This document shows, piece after piece, positions 1 through 7,383 of a stretch of DNA of 38,384 bases (its first letter is position 1; each line of letters starts with the position of its first letter). Source of the stretch: Thermoleophilaceae bacterium (GTDB lineage Bacteria; Actinomycetota; Thermoleophilia; Solirubrobacterales; Thermoleophilaceae); the NCBI GenBank assembly GCA_036378175.1, contig DASUWY010000029.1:1-38384 (forward strand), given 5' to 3'. The notes beneath the pieces are model-generated. The model was not told where the DNA came from. It did no database searches and worked only from the letters and a program-made list of their open reading frames with translations. The translations under genes and the position numbers were made by a program.

Positions 1-5
1 TGACT

Positions 6-38
6 AGTGGCTGGTCCAGTCACCAGTCACCAGCCACT
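6..38. repeat. Perfect 10-bp inverted repeat upstream of the first permease
   Basis: AGTGGCTGGT (6-15) is the exact reverse complement of ACCAGCCACT (29-38), with a 13-base loop. The loop and right arm also read as three 7-base units, CCAGTCA, CCAGTCA, CCAGCCA (17-37). It could be the end of a terminator or a small repeat element left of the window. No T-run follows it. Function not determined. Confidence 0.5.
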
Positions 39-60
39 CGCGCCCACCTGCGGCCCGGAG

Positions 61-66
61 TAGCTT
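61..66 (+). promoter_or_regulatory. Probable -10 element of the first permease
   Basis: TAGCTT lies nine bases before the ATG at 76. There is no Shine-Dalgarno sequence at normal spacing, so the mRNA probably starts within one or two bases of the start codon. No convincing -35 hexamer is visible. Inference from the same pattern at several genes in the window. Confidence 0.4.
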
Positions 67-75
67 TGCCTACAG

Positions 76-1968
76 ATGGCTGAACGGAGGCCTAAGCACC
101 AGGCGCTCGAGCGTGTGCTCGGCACGGGCGCCCTTTTCTCCACCGCCTACGGCAACGTCGGCAGCTCGATCTACTACGCGCTCGGGCTCGTGGCGGTGCT
201 GGCGCTCGGCATGACGCCGGTGGTGTTCCTCATCTCCGGCCTGATCTTCGCCGCCACCGCCGCCACCTACGCGGAGGCCACCGCGATGTACCCGGAGGCC
301 GGCGGCTCGTCCTCGTTCGCGCGGCACGCCTTCAACGAGTTCTGGTCCTTCTTCGCCGCCTGGGGCCAGATGCTCAACTACATCATCACGGTCGCGATCT
401 CGGCCTTCTTCGTGCCGCACTACCTGAGCGTCTTCTGGCCGGCGCTGCACCATTCGCCCGGCGACATCATCGGCGGCATCATCGTCGTGGTCCTGCTCGG
501 GCTCCTGAACATCATTGGGGTGAAGGAGGCGGCTGGGCTCAACATCTTCCTCGCCCTCGCCGACTTCGCCACTCAGCTGGTGCTGGTGGTGGTCGGGCTC
601 GTGCTCGTGTTCAACCCGCACACGCTCGTCCACAACGTGGACCTCGGCACGTACCCCACGATCTCGAACTTCCTCATCGCGATCCCCGTGGGCATGGTCG
701 CCTACACCGGCATCGAGACGATCTCGAACATGGCCGAGGAGGCGCGCGACTACGGCCACACGATCCCTCGTTCCATCGCGGGCGTGGTGATCGCGGTGAT
801 CGCCATCTATGCGTTCCTGCCGTCCGTGGCTCTGTCCGCGATGCCGGTTGTGAACGGCCACACCGAGCTCGCCACCACCTACGCCGCCGACCCGATCCTG
901 GGCGTGGTGAAGAACATCGACCTGGGCGGCCTGCAGAAGCCGGCGGAGATCTACGTGGGCATCCTCGCGGCCACCATCCTCTTCATCGCCACGAACGCCG
1001 GCGTGATCGGCGTGTCGCGGCTCACCTATTCGATGGGACAGCACCGGCAGCTGCCCGAGAAGCTGCGTCAGCTCCACCCGAAGTACCGCACCCCGTACAT
1101 CGCGATCATCGTGTTCGGCATCATCGCGATCCTCACGATCCTGCCGGGGCAGGCTGACTTCCTCGGCAAGATGTACGCGTTCGGCGCGATGCTGTCGTTC
1201 ACGATCGCGCACCTCGCGGTGATCAAGCTGCGCGCGAAGGAACCCGATCGCGAGCGGCCGTACCGCGGGCCGGGCCAGATCAAGATCGCGGGGCGGCAGT
1301 GGCCGCTGTTTGCGATCGGCGGAGGGCTCGGCACCGGGATCGCGTGGGTCGTGGTCACGGTCCTGAACATCTCCACGCTCATCTTCGGAACGATCTGGCT
1401 GGCGGTGGGCATCACCACCTACGTGCTGTACCGCCGCAAGCAGGGACTCACGCTCACGCAGACCGCCAAGGTGGTGGTGCCGAGGCCCGTGGTGGAGCGC
1501 GAGGTGGAGTACGAGTCGATCCTCGTGGCGTTCGAGGACGAGGACTACTCACCCGAGGCCGTCTCCACCGCGGTCAAGCTCGCGGCGCGCAGGCGCCGGG
1601 GCATCCACGTCGTGGTGCTGATCACGGTGCCCACCACCTCGCCGATCGGTGCCGCGATGCCCAAGCAGGAGGCCACCGCCTCCTCCACGATCGACTCCGC
1701 GCGAGTGATCGGAGGCCGGCGTGTGACCGGCCACTGGGAGAAGGTGAGGCCCGGTGAGGCCGGGCGCCGGATCGTGGAGGAGGCCCGCTCCATCCGGGCG
1801 CGCGCCATCGTGATGACTGCACCCAAGCGCCGCCCGGCGGGGTCGCTCTTCGGCCGCACGCTCGAGACGGTGCTCGCAGAACGGCCGTGCCGTGTGATCA
1901 TCGAGGCGCTGCCGAACGGGTCCGCGCCCGCGAAGGTCGCGGAGCGGCGGCCGGTCGCGGCCGCCTGA
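76..1968 (+). CDS. APC-superfamily permease with C-terminal USP domain
   Basis: 630-residue secondary transporter of the inner membrane. Residues 1 to about 450 contain some 12 hydrophobic segments of the amino acid-polyamine-organocation (APC) fold, including the conserved TGIETISNMAEEAR stretch in the TM6 region. From about residue 476 (VEYESILVAF) a cytosolic universal-stress-protein domain follows, with a G-rich nucleotide-binding-like loop (GSLFGRT, about residue 592). Substrate unknown: APC proteins move amino acids or, as in KimA, K+. A very similar second permease and two TrkA proteins follow, and in Mycobacterium a homologous-looking permease (Rv2690c) lies beside the TrkA pair ceoB/ceoC, so cation transport is a real option. 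The ATG at 76 has no Shine-Dalgarno and is probably near-leaderless. Confidence 0.85.
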   Translation: MAERRPKHQALERVLGTGALFSTAYGNVGSSIYYALGLVAVLALGMTPVVFLISGLIFAATAATYAEATAMYPEAGGSSSFARHAFNEFWSFFAAWGQMLNYIITVAISAFFVPHYLSVFWPALHHSPGDIIGGIIVVVLLGLLNIIGVKEAAGLNIFLALADFATQLVLVVVGLVLVFNPHTLVHNVDLGTYPTISNFLIAIPVGMVAYTGIETISNMAEEARDYGHTIPRSIAGVVIAVIAIYAFLPSVALSAMPVVNGHTELATTYAADPILGVVKNIDLGGLQKPAEIYVGILAATILFIATNAGVIGVSRLTYSMGQHRQLPEKLRQLHPKYRTPYIAIIVFGIIAILTILPGQADFLGKMYAFGAMLSFTIAHLAVIKLRAKEPDRERPYRGPGQIKIAGRQWPLFAIGGGLGTGIAWVVVTVLNISTLIFGTIWLAVGITTYVLYRRKQGLTLTQTAKVVVPRPVVEREVEYESILVAFEDEDYSPEAVSTAVKLAARRRRGIHVVVLITVPTTSPIGAAMPKQEATASSTIDSARVIGGRRVTGHWEKVRPGEAGRRIVEEARSIRARAIVMTAPKRRPAGSLFGRTLETVLAERPCRVIIEALPNGSAPAKVAERRPVAAA

Positions 1969-1996
1969 TCCCCCAGGGACCGCCGCCCTGCCGTTC

Positions 1997-2002
1997 TAAC
2001 AT
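1997..2002 (+). promoter_or_regulatory. Possible -10 element before the small membrane protein gene
   Basis: TAACAT ends seven bases before the GTG at 2010. This fits the TAnnnT spacing seen at other apparently leaderless genes here. It overlaps the ATG at 2001, so if it is used the start codon must be 2010. Confidence 0.3.
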
Positions 2003-2009
2003 GCGCCTC

Positions 2010-2210
2010 GTGCAGCGGGCCTATCGGGAGTCCACGCGCGCCGTCGGCGCGATCATCTGCGTACTGGGGATCGCCATGGTGATCATCACGCTCGCGCGGG
2101 GAGGCGGGCCGCTCGCTCTCGGCGTGATCGTGGGCGTGGCGTTCGCCATCCTAGGGGCGCTGCGGGTGGTCATCGCCAACCGGCTCACTCCGCCCGGCGG
2201 CAAGACGTGA
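2010..2210 (+). CDS. Small two-helix membrane protein, unknown function
   Basis: About 66 residues with two hydrophobic helices (roughly residues 11-26 and 35-55) separated by a short LARGGG turn, and a basic N-terminus. No family recognised. The GTG at 2010 is chosen because it stands seven bases after a TAACAT hexamer; an ATG at 2001 in the same frame adds three residues and has no ribosome-binding site either. The stop codon overlaps the GTG start of the next permease (GTGA, 2207-2210), so the two are probably translationally coupled and the small protein may be an accessory of the transporter. Confidence 0.55.
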   Translation: MQRAYRESTRAVGAIICVLGIAMVIITLARGGGPLALGVIVGVAFAILGALRVVIANRLTPPGGKT

Positions 2211-4132
2211 ATCCGCGTCGCGGGTTCGGCGTCCCCGCGATCTTCGCCATCGCACTGGGAGCGGCCGGATCGTCGGTGTACTTCATCCTCGGTGTCGTCG
2301 CCGGCTATTCGCTCGGGCTGACGCCGATCGTCTTCCTGCTCGCGGCGATCTTCTTCGTCATCACGATGATGACCTACGTGGAGGGCAACGCTCTCCACCC
2401 GGAGCGCGGAGGCGCTTCGACGTTCGGGCGCTATGCGTTCAACGAGCTCTGGAGCTTCATCGCCGGCTGGGCGATCATCCTCGACTACCTGCTGGTGATC
2501 GCGATGGGCTCGTTCGCGATCGCGCACTATCTGGCCGCATTCGGCGGTTGGATGGACGACAAGGTCGCCGAACACGCGATCGCCGGCGCGGCGATTGCGT
2601 GGGTGGTGTTCTCCAACATCCGAGGCCTCTCCGCCGAGCGCTACCGCTTCGTGCTCCGGCTCGGCCTGCTCAACCTGACGCTCGCCTTCGTGATCGTCGC
2701 GGTGGGGGCGGTGAAGGTGTTCGACTTCGGGAAGATCAGCGACTCGATCCACCTCGGCAGCGCCCCCACCTGGAGCAACCTGCTCGTGGGGGCCGTGATA
2801 GCCACCGTGGCGCTGACGGGTATCGAGGCTGCGTCCGGCCTTGCGGGCGAGCTGCGGATGCGCGGCCCGGATCTGCGTCGCCTGGTGGTGCTGGGCACGG
2901 TCACCGTGCTGGTGTGGTTCGTGTCCGTGTCGATCATCGCGCTGATGGCGGTGCCCGTTGTGGACGGCCATACGGCGCTTGGAAGCACGTACCTCGAGGC
3001 GCCGGTGCTTGGCGTGGTGACCCAGTACGTGCCGCCCGACTGGCTGGCGCACCTCCTCCGCTATCTCGTGGGCATCACCGCGGCGCTGGTGCTGGTCACC
3101 GCGCTCAACGGGCAGATGCTCGGGCTCTCGCGCCTCTCCTACTCGCTCGCCACGAACCGCCAGATCCCGAGCGCGCTCGGGAGGCTCCACGGCGATCCGC
3201 CGGCGCCGTTCATGGCGATCCTGATCGCGGGCGTCCTCTCCTTCGTGCTGGTCGTGACCCTGGACCTGAAGGAGATGGCCGGCATCTTCGCCTACGGCGC
3301 GATGCTCGCGTTCACCATCGCGCACCTGTCGATCGTCGCACTGCGCTTCAGGGAGCCGGACTTCGAGCGCCAGTTCAAGGTGCCGCTGTCGTTCGAGTTC
3401 CGCGGGCGCTCGGTGCCAGCGCCGGCCCTGCTCGGGGCGCTCGTGTCCTTCCTCGCCTGGATCAGCGTCCTCGTGCTGCACGCCGGTGCCCGCTATGTGG
3501 GCAGCGCGTGGATGGCGGGCGGGATCGTGCTGTACGTCGTCTACCGGAAGAGCCAGGGCAAGTCTCTGCGCAGGCGCTTCACCATTCCGGCGGCGGCGCT
3601 CTACGAGCCGCCGGAGGTCGAGTACGGAAGCATCCTGGTGCCCGTGTTCGGCGACCCGCTCGACGACGACATCGTCGGCACCGCCGGCCGGCTTGCGTCC
3701 GAGGAGGGCGAGCCGGGGGAGGGCGGCACGGTGATCGAGGCGCTGTACGTGCTGGAGGTGCCGATGTCGCTGCCGCTCGACGCGCGCGTGCCCGACGACC
3801 GCATCGCGCTCGCCCGGCGAGCCCTCGCGCGCGCGAAAGAGGTGGGGGAGGAGTACGAGGGCGTGGAGGTGGCCACAGCCGTGGTGCGCGCCCGCTCGGT
3901 GGGGGCCGGCATCGTGGAGGAGGCGCGCCGACGCGGCGTGGACGCCATCGTGGTCGCGGCGGAGCAGCCGAGCCGCGTACGAGGCGGCGCCCTGCTCGGC
4001 GGCCGAGGCGGACCCCGCGAGCGCTTCGTGGGCGAGATGACCCGCTACATCGTGGAGAAGGCTCCCTGCAGGGTGATCCTCACGGCCGCGCCGAGCGGGG
4101 AGGAGGGGATCAGGGAAGGAGTCGCACCCTAA
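2207..4132 (+). CDS. APC-superfamily permease with C-terminal USP domain, second copy
   Basis: 641-residue paralogue of the permease at 76-1968, with the same layout: about 12 membrane segments (residues 8-450), a TGIEAASGLAGE motif at the TM6 region, then a USP-like cytosolic domain starting near residue 471 (VEYGSILVPV). The USP part carries Gly/Arg-rich insertions (GGALLGGRGGPRER), so its nucleotide site may be altered. The start is the GTG that overlaps the stop of the small membrane protein. About 100 bases later comes the first of two TrkA proteins. Amino acid or K+ uptake is inferred; the substrate cannot be read from the sequence. Confidence 0.83.
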   Translation: MNPRRGFGVPAIFAIALGAAGSSVYFILGVVAGYSLGLTPIVFLLAAIFFVITMMTYVEGNALHPERGGASTFGRYAFNELWSFIAGWAIILDYLLVIAMGSFAIAHYLAAFGGWMDDKVAEHAIAGAAIAWVVFSNIRGLSAERYRFVLRLGLLNLTLAFVIVAVGAVKVFDFGKISDSIHLGSAPTWSNLLVGAVIATVALTGIEAASGLAGELRMRGPDLRRLVVLGTVTVLVWFVSVSIIALMAVPVVDGHTALGSTYLEAPVLGVVTQYVPPDWLAHLLRYLVGITAALVLVTALNGQMLGLSRLSYSLATNRQIPSALGRLHGDPPAPFMAILIAGVLSFVLVVTLDLKEMAGIFAYGAMLAFTIAHLSIVALRFREPDFERQFKVPLSFEFRGRSVPAPALLGALVSFLAWISVLVLHAGARYVGSAWMAGGIVLYVVYRKSQGKSLRRRFTIPAAALYEPPEVEYGSILVPVFGDPLDDDIVGTAGRLASEEGEPGEGGTVIEALYVLEVPMSLPLDARVPDDRIALARRALARAKEVGEEYEGVEVATAVVRARSVGAGIVEEARRRGVDAIVVAAEQPSRVRGGALLGGRGGPRERFVGEMTRYIVEKAPCRVILTAAPSGEEGIREGVAP

Positions 4133-4143
4133 GCGGAGACCGC

Positions 4144-4178
4144 CCTGCAATTTCCGCAACGCCGCAATTCCGCAACTC
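4144..4178. repeat. Tandem 8-bp repeat, locus 1
   Basis: Four units of the form YCYGCAAY: CCTGCAAT, TTCCGCAAC (one extra base), GCCGCAAT, TCCGCAAC, then TC. It begins 11 bases after the permease stop codon. The same repeat type occurs directly after aspS at 19790-19823, so it is a dispersed element rather than chance. Confidence 0.6.
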
Positions 4179-4215
4179 TCAGCGTCCGCGGAAGCAATTC
4201 GCGCCCTGGCAACGG

Positions 4216-4221
4216 TATTGT
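4216..4221 (+). promoter_or_regulatory. -10 element of the trkA-like gene
   Basis: TATTGT stands seven bases before the GTG at 4229, which is also the start predicted by family alignment. There is no Shine-Dalgarno, so the transcript is probably leaderless. Confidence 0.45.
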
Positions 4222-4228
4222 GGACGCT

Positions 4229-4660
4229 GTGTTTGTTCTCATCGTCGGCTGCGGCAGGGTCGGCTCCACCGTCGCCCGCAGCATGCTCCAAGACGGGCAC
4301 GAGGTGTCGGTGCTCGACGAGGACGCGGAGGCTCTTGCGCTGCTCGAGAAGAACCAGGACCAGGCCTGGGAGGATCTCGGCGGTTCCTTCACCGTCGGCA
4401 CCGCGCTCGAGATAGACGCGCTGCTCGAGGCGGGGATCGAGAGGGCGGACGCGTTTGTGGCCGCCACGGACGGGGACAACACCAATCTGGTGATCGCGCA
4501 GATCGCAAAGCGGCGCTTCAACGTGCCAACTGTGGTTGTGCGCGTGCTGGATCCGGCGCGCGCGGAGTGGTACAGCCAGCAGGGGCTGAGCACCGTATGC
4601 CCGACGGCCGTCGCGATCGACATGCTCCAGAACGCGGTGCGCGCGGAGGTGAAGGGGTAG
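4229..4660 (+). CDS. TrkA/RCK_N-domain protein (CeoB-like), single domain
   Basis: 143-residue cytosolic Rossmann-fold regulator of potassium transport. It has the nucleotide-binding loop VGCGRVGS near residues 6-13, an acidic residue at the end of strand 2 (LDED), and the typical TDGDNTN segment. Only the N-terminal RCK domain is present; the TrkA_C domain is missing, while the next gene has both. The GTG at 4229 is preferred over the GTG at 4220 because TrkA proteins begin directly with the first beta strand and a -10 hexamer sits seven bases upstream. Only three bases separate it from the second trkA gene, so the two form an operon and probably a hetero-oligomer, like CeoB/CeoC of Mycobacterium. 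No TrkH/KtrB membrane subunit is in the window. Confidence 0.85.
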   Translation: MFVLIVGCGRVGSTVARSMLQDGHEVSVLDEDAEALALLEKNQDQAWEDLGGSFTVGTALEIDALLEAGIERADAFVAATDGDNTNLVIAQIAKRRFNVPTVVVRVLDPARAEWYSQQGLSTVCPTAVAIDMLQNAVRAEVKG

Positions 4661-4663
4661 GCG

Positions 4664-5335
4664 ATGTACATAGTCGTCGTGGGCGCCGGGAAGGTCGGCT
4701 GGAACCTCGCTCGCGAGCTGATCGGCAAGGGGAATGAAGTGACGGTGATCGAGTCCGAGCCGTCACGTTTCGCGATGGTCGAGGAGGAGCTCGAGCATGC
4801 CGTTCACTACGGCGACGGATCCGAGCTGTGGGTGCTCGAGCGCGCGGGCGTGGCGCGCGCTGACATGGTGATCGCCGTCACCGGCGACGACGAGGACAAC
4901 ATCCTCATCTGTCAGGTGGCGCGCGAGAAGTACGGCGTGGAGCGCGTGATCGCACGCTGCAACAACCCGCGCAACCTCCAGCACTTCGAGCTGCTCGGGA
5001 TCAAGCCGGCTGTATCCGCCACTGATCTGATCCTGCGGCTCATCGAGCACGAGGTGCCGCGCTACGGATTCCTCCATCTCCTGGACCTCCCGCAGGAGCG
5101 CCTGGAGATCATCGAGATCGAGGTGGCCGAGGGCTCGCCCGCCGCGGGCGCCATGGTCAAGGACCTCGGACTTCCCGACGGGTCGCTTGCAATCGCCATC
5201 CTCCGTCACGGCACCGGCTTCGTCCCGCTCGCTGACTCGGTGATCGAAGCGGGCGACGAGGTGCTCATCGTGCTCGACACCGGACTCGAGACGAAGATCA
5301 CCGACCGCTTCCAGCCTCCCGCCGAGGCGGCCTGA
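4664..5335 (+). CDS. TrkA family potassium uptake protein with RCK_N and RCK_C (CeoC-like)
   Basis: 223 residues. The N-terminal Rossmann domain has VGAGKVGW (about residues 6-13), an acidic strand-2 end (VIESE) and TGDDEDN. A C-terminal RCK_C/TrkA_C domain (about residues 140-217) follows, with the usual GSPAAG and DEVLIVLDT segments. It senses nucleotides and gates a K+ transporter from the cytosolic face. It follows the single-domain TrkA by three bases with AAGGGG upstream, and its stop overlaps the next start (TGATG). The membrane partner is not identified; the two APC-USP permeases upstream are the nearest candidates. Confidence 0.88.
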   Translation: MYIVVVGAGKVGWNLARELIGKGNEVTVIESEPSRFAMVEEELEHAVHYGDGSELWVLERAGVARADMVIAVTGDDEDNILICQVAREKYGVERVIARCNNPRNLQHFELLGIKPAVSATDLILRLIEHEVPRYGFLHLLDLPQERLEIIEIEVAEGSPAAGAMVKDLGLPDGSLAIAILRHGTGFVPLADSVIEAGDEVLIVLDTGLETKITDRFQPPAEAA

Positions 5336-6564
5336 TGGCGGACCGGACGGTCGACTACCTGCTGATCGGCGGGGGACTGGCCGCCGGAAACTGCGCTCAG
5401 GTGCTGCGCGACGGAGGCGCGGACGGCTCGATCCTCCTGGTGGGACGCGAGCCGGACCTGCCGTACCACCGGCCGCCGCTTTCGAAGGGCTTCCTGCAGG
5501 GCAAGGAGTCCCGCGAGGACACGCTTGTGAACCCGGCCGACTGGTGGCAGGAGAACAACGTCGAGGTGCTCACCCGCACCAGCGTGCTCAAGCTCGATCC
5601 GGGGGAGCGCATGGCGCAGCTATCCACGCGCGAGGAGGTGTCGTTCGACAAGGCGCTGATCGCCACGGGCGCCAACGTGAAGCGCTTGAGCGTGGACGGC
5701 TGTGACCTCGACGGGATCCATTATCTGCGCACGCTCGGCAACAGCGCCTCGATCCGGGAGGACGCGGAGCAGGCGGAGCATGTGGTGCTGATCGGTGGCA
5801 GCTACATCGCCACCGAGGTGGCGGCTTCGCTCACCCTGCTCGGGAAGAAGTGCTCGCTGGTGATGATGGAGGACGTCACGCTCGAGCGTTTCTACGGGCA
5901 GGAGGTCGGGCGCTTCTTCCAGGGGATCCTCGAGGATCATGGGATCGAGGTGAACGGGGCCGACGAGCTCGCTCGTTTCGAGGGGTCCGATGGACGCGTG
6001 ACGAAGGTGGTCACGAAGTCGGGGAAGGAGCTGCCGGCCGAGTGCGTGGTAATCGGAGCGGGCGTGAGCCCGGACGTGACACTGGCGAAGGCGGCGGGAC
6101 TCGAGATCGGCGATGCGGGTGGGGTGAAGTGCTCCGCGACGCTCGAGAGCTCCGCGCCGGGGATCTGGGCCGCGGGCGACATGTGCGAGTACGACAGCAT
6201 CATCCACGGCTCGCACATGCGCATCGAGCATTGGGACGTGGCCTTCAACCACGGCCAGACCGCCGCGGTGAACATGCTCGGACGCTCCACCCCGCACGAC
6301 GTCGTGCCCTACTTCTTCTCGGACCTCGCCGACTGGGTGAGCTACGAGTACGTCGGGCCCGGCTCGGGGGAGACCGTCATGCGCGGGTCGCTCGACGACG
6401 CCGACTTCACCGTCTTCTACCTCGGGGAGGACGGCACGGTGAAGGCGGCGCTCACCGTGGGACGCTCGGAGGACCTGGAGCACGCCCGCCGCTTCATCAA
6501 GGAGAAGATCGTGCCGGAGCGCCAGCAGCTGGCTGACGAGGCGACGGATCTGTCTGAGGTCTAG
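5335..6564 (+). CDS. FAD-dependent NAD(P)H oxidoreductase, ferredoxin-reductase type
   Basis: 409 residues, in the class of rhodocoxin/putidaredoxin reductases. FAD-binding motif LLIGGGLAAGNCA near residues 7-19, the YHRPPLSKGFL segment typical of this family, NAD(P)-binding motif VVLIGGSYIATEVAAS near residue 145, and the second FAD motif GIWAAGDMCEY near residue 279. It has no disulfide CxxC, so it is not a thioredoxin or dihydrolipoyl reductase. It would pass electrons from NAD(P)H to a ferredoxin or another acceptor; the partner is not in the window. The ATG overlaps the stop of trkA, so it is co-transcribed with the TrkA pair, though no functional link is obvious. Confidence 0.85.
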   Translation: MADRTVDYLLIGGGLAAGNCAQVLRDGGADGSILLVGREPDLPYHRPPLSKGFLQGKESREDTLVNPADWWQENNVEVLTRTSVLKLDPGERMAQLSTREEVSFDKALIATGANVKRLSVDGCDLDGIHYLRTLGNSASIREDAEQAEHVVLIGGSYIATEVAASLTLLGKKCSLVMMEDVTLERFYGQEVGRFFQGILEDHGIEVNGADELARFEGSDGRVTKVVTKSGKELPAECVVIGAGVSPDVTLAKAAGLEIGDAGGVKCSATLESSAPGIWAAGDMCEYDSIIHGSHMRIEHWDVAFNHGQTAAVNMLGRSTPHDVVPYFFSDLADWVSYEYVGPGSGETVMRGSLDDADFTVFYLGEDGTVKAALTVGRSEDLEHARRFIKEKIVPERQQLADEATDLSEV

Positions 6565-6601
6565 GCCCGCGCCTCGCCCTCCGGGCGGCGCAGGTTGGTA
6601 G

Positions 6602-6673
6602 CTGGGGAATCAGGACTCGAACCTGAACTAACGCATCCAGAGTGCGCCGTGCTGCCAATTACACCATTCCCCA
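6602..6673 (-). tRNA. tRNA-Gln (anticodon CTG)
   Basis: On the minus strand the acceptor stem TGGGGAA pairs with TTCCCCA, followed by discriminator G. The anticodon arm is GCGCA/TGCGT around the loop CTCTGGA, giving anticodon CTG. The T arm is CAGG-TTCGAGT-CCTG. The U1-A72 pair is typical of tRNA-Gln. CCA is not encoded. Confidence 0.93.
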
Positions 6674-6679
6674 CCGACA

Positions 6680-6702
6680 ATATGGGAAAGTCTCTCCCAT
6701 AT
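6680..6702. repeat. 8-bp inverted repeat beside tRNA-Gln
   Basis: ATATGGGA (6680-6687) and TCCCATAT (6695-6702) are exact reverse complements with a 7-base spacer. The element lies just upstream of the 5' end of the minus-strand tRNA, in its promoter region. It may be an operator or simply part of the tRNA promoter. Confidence 0.4.
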
Positions 6703-6785
6703 GGCTCGCGGGATTGTAGCCACGCGTAGCTGCCGTCACCGGCGAGCACAAACAACATAGTCGACCGTTCCGTCCGAACTTGATG

Positions 6786-6799
6786 CGAACATACGTTCG
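6786..6799 (+). promoter_or_regulatory. LexA-binding site (Gram-positive SOS box)
   Basis: CGAACATACGTTCG matches the Bacillus/actinobacterial LexA consensus CGAACRNRYGTTCG at every position. Its last base is the first base of the GTG start codon of the HNH gene, so LexA bound here would cover the core promoter and start. The gene is predicted to be induced by DNA damage. Confidence 0.72.
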
Positions 6800-7383
6800 T
6801 GTCACGGAAGGCCCCTGAGAAGACCCGCGAGGCGGTTCGGCTGCTGCGTGCGGCCGGTCTATCCAGATCCGCGGTCGCGCGCGAGCTCGGGATCACGAAG
6901 CCGACCGTGACCTACCACGCCAAGGCGCTGGGGCTGCCCTCGAACTCAAAATGCAACCGCCGTTACAACTGGGACGAGATTCAGCGCTACTACGACGCCG
7001 GGCATTCGATAACTGAGTGCCAGCGGCACTTCGGGTTTGCCCGCAAGACGTGCATGGATGCGGTCGCTCGCGGCGCGGTGCGTTCGCGGCCTCAGCGGCT
7101 TCCGGCGGTCACATACCTCACGTTCGATCAGGTTCAGCATCGGGGCACCGTCAAACGGGCACTTCTTCGTGAGCGGCTCAAGGACGACCGCTGCGAGCTG
7201 TGCGGCATCTCGGAGTGGCAGGGCAAGCCGCTCTCGCTCGCGCTTCATCACGTGAACGGCGACGGCCGCGACAACCGCCTCGAGAACCTCCAGCTTCTCT
7301 GCCCCAACTGCCACAGCCAGACGGAGAACTTCGCCGGCCGCAACGTTGTCCGGCTCCGGCGAGAGCCCGATGAGACCGCCTAA
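6799..7383 (+). CDS. HNH endonuclease with N-terminal helix-turn-helix motifs
   Basis: 194 residues. The N-terminal half holds one clear helix-turn-helix (about residues 8-45, LSRSAVARELGITKPTVTYH) and a second HTH-like segment (about 55-92, ITECQRHFGFARKT). The C-terminal HNH fold carries a zinc knuckle, C132xxC135 and C168xxC171, with active-site H150-H151 and a following N..NLQLLC element. This predicts a sequence-directed metal-dependent nuclease. An in-frame TGA at 6781 leaves GTG 6799 as the only sensible start; there is no Shine-Dalgarno. A perfect LexA box overlaps the start. The 3' end overlaps the convergent ABC gene by four bases. Homing-type, DNA-repair or defence roles are all possible; none is shown. 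Confidence 0.82.
   Translation: MSRKAPEKTREAVRLLRAAGLSRSAVARELGITKPTVTYHAKALGLPSNSKCNRRYNWDEIQRYYDAGHSITECQRHFGFARKTCMDAVARGAVRSRPQRLPAVTYLTFDQVQHRGTVKRALLRERLKDDRCELCGISEWQGKPLSLALHHVNGDGRDNRLENLQLLCPNCHSQTENFAGRNVVRLRREPDETA

Noticed and set aside
2021-4300. Long minus-strand frame opposite the second permease
   Set aside because: His/Arg/Glu-rich composition typical of antisense shadows in GC-rich DNA; the plus strand encodes a clear APC permease. Similar shadows opposite the ABC exporter and alaS were dropped for the same reason.
6565-6601. GC-rich imperfect hairpin after the FAD oxidoreductase gene as a terminator
   Set aside because: The stem is interrupted by a bulge and no T-run exists on either strand.
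6767-6779. A second SOS-like half-site pair GTTC-N5-GAAC upstream of the HNH gene
   Set aside because: The arms are in the opposite order and the spacing is wrong for LexA; only the 6786-6799 site matches the consensus.
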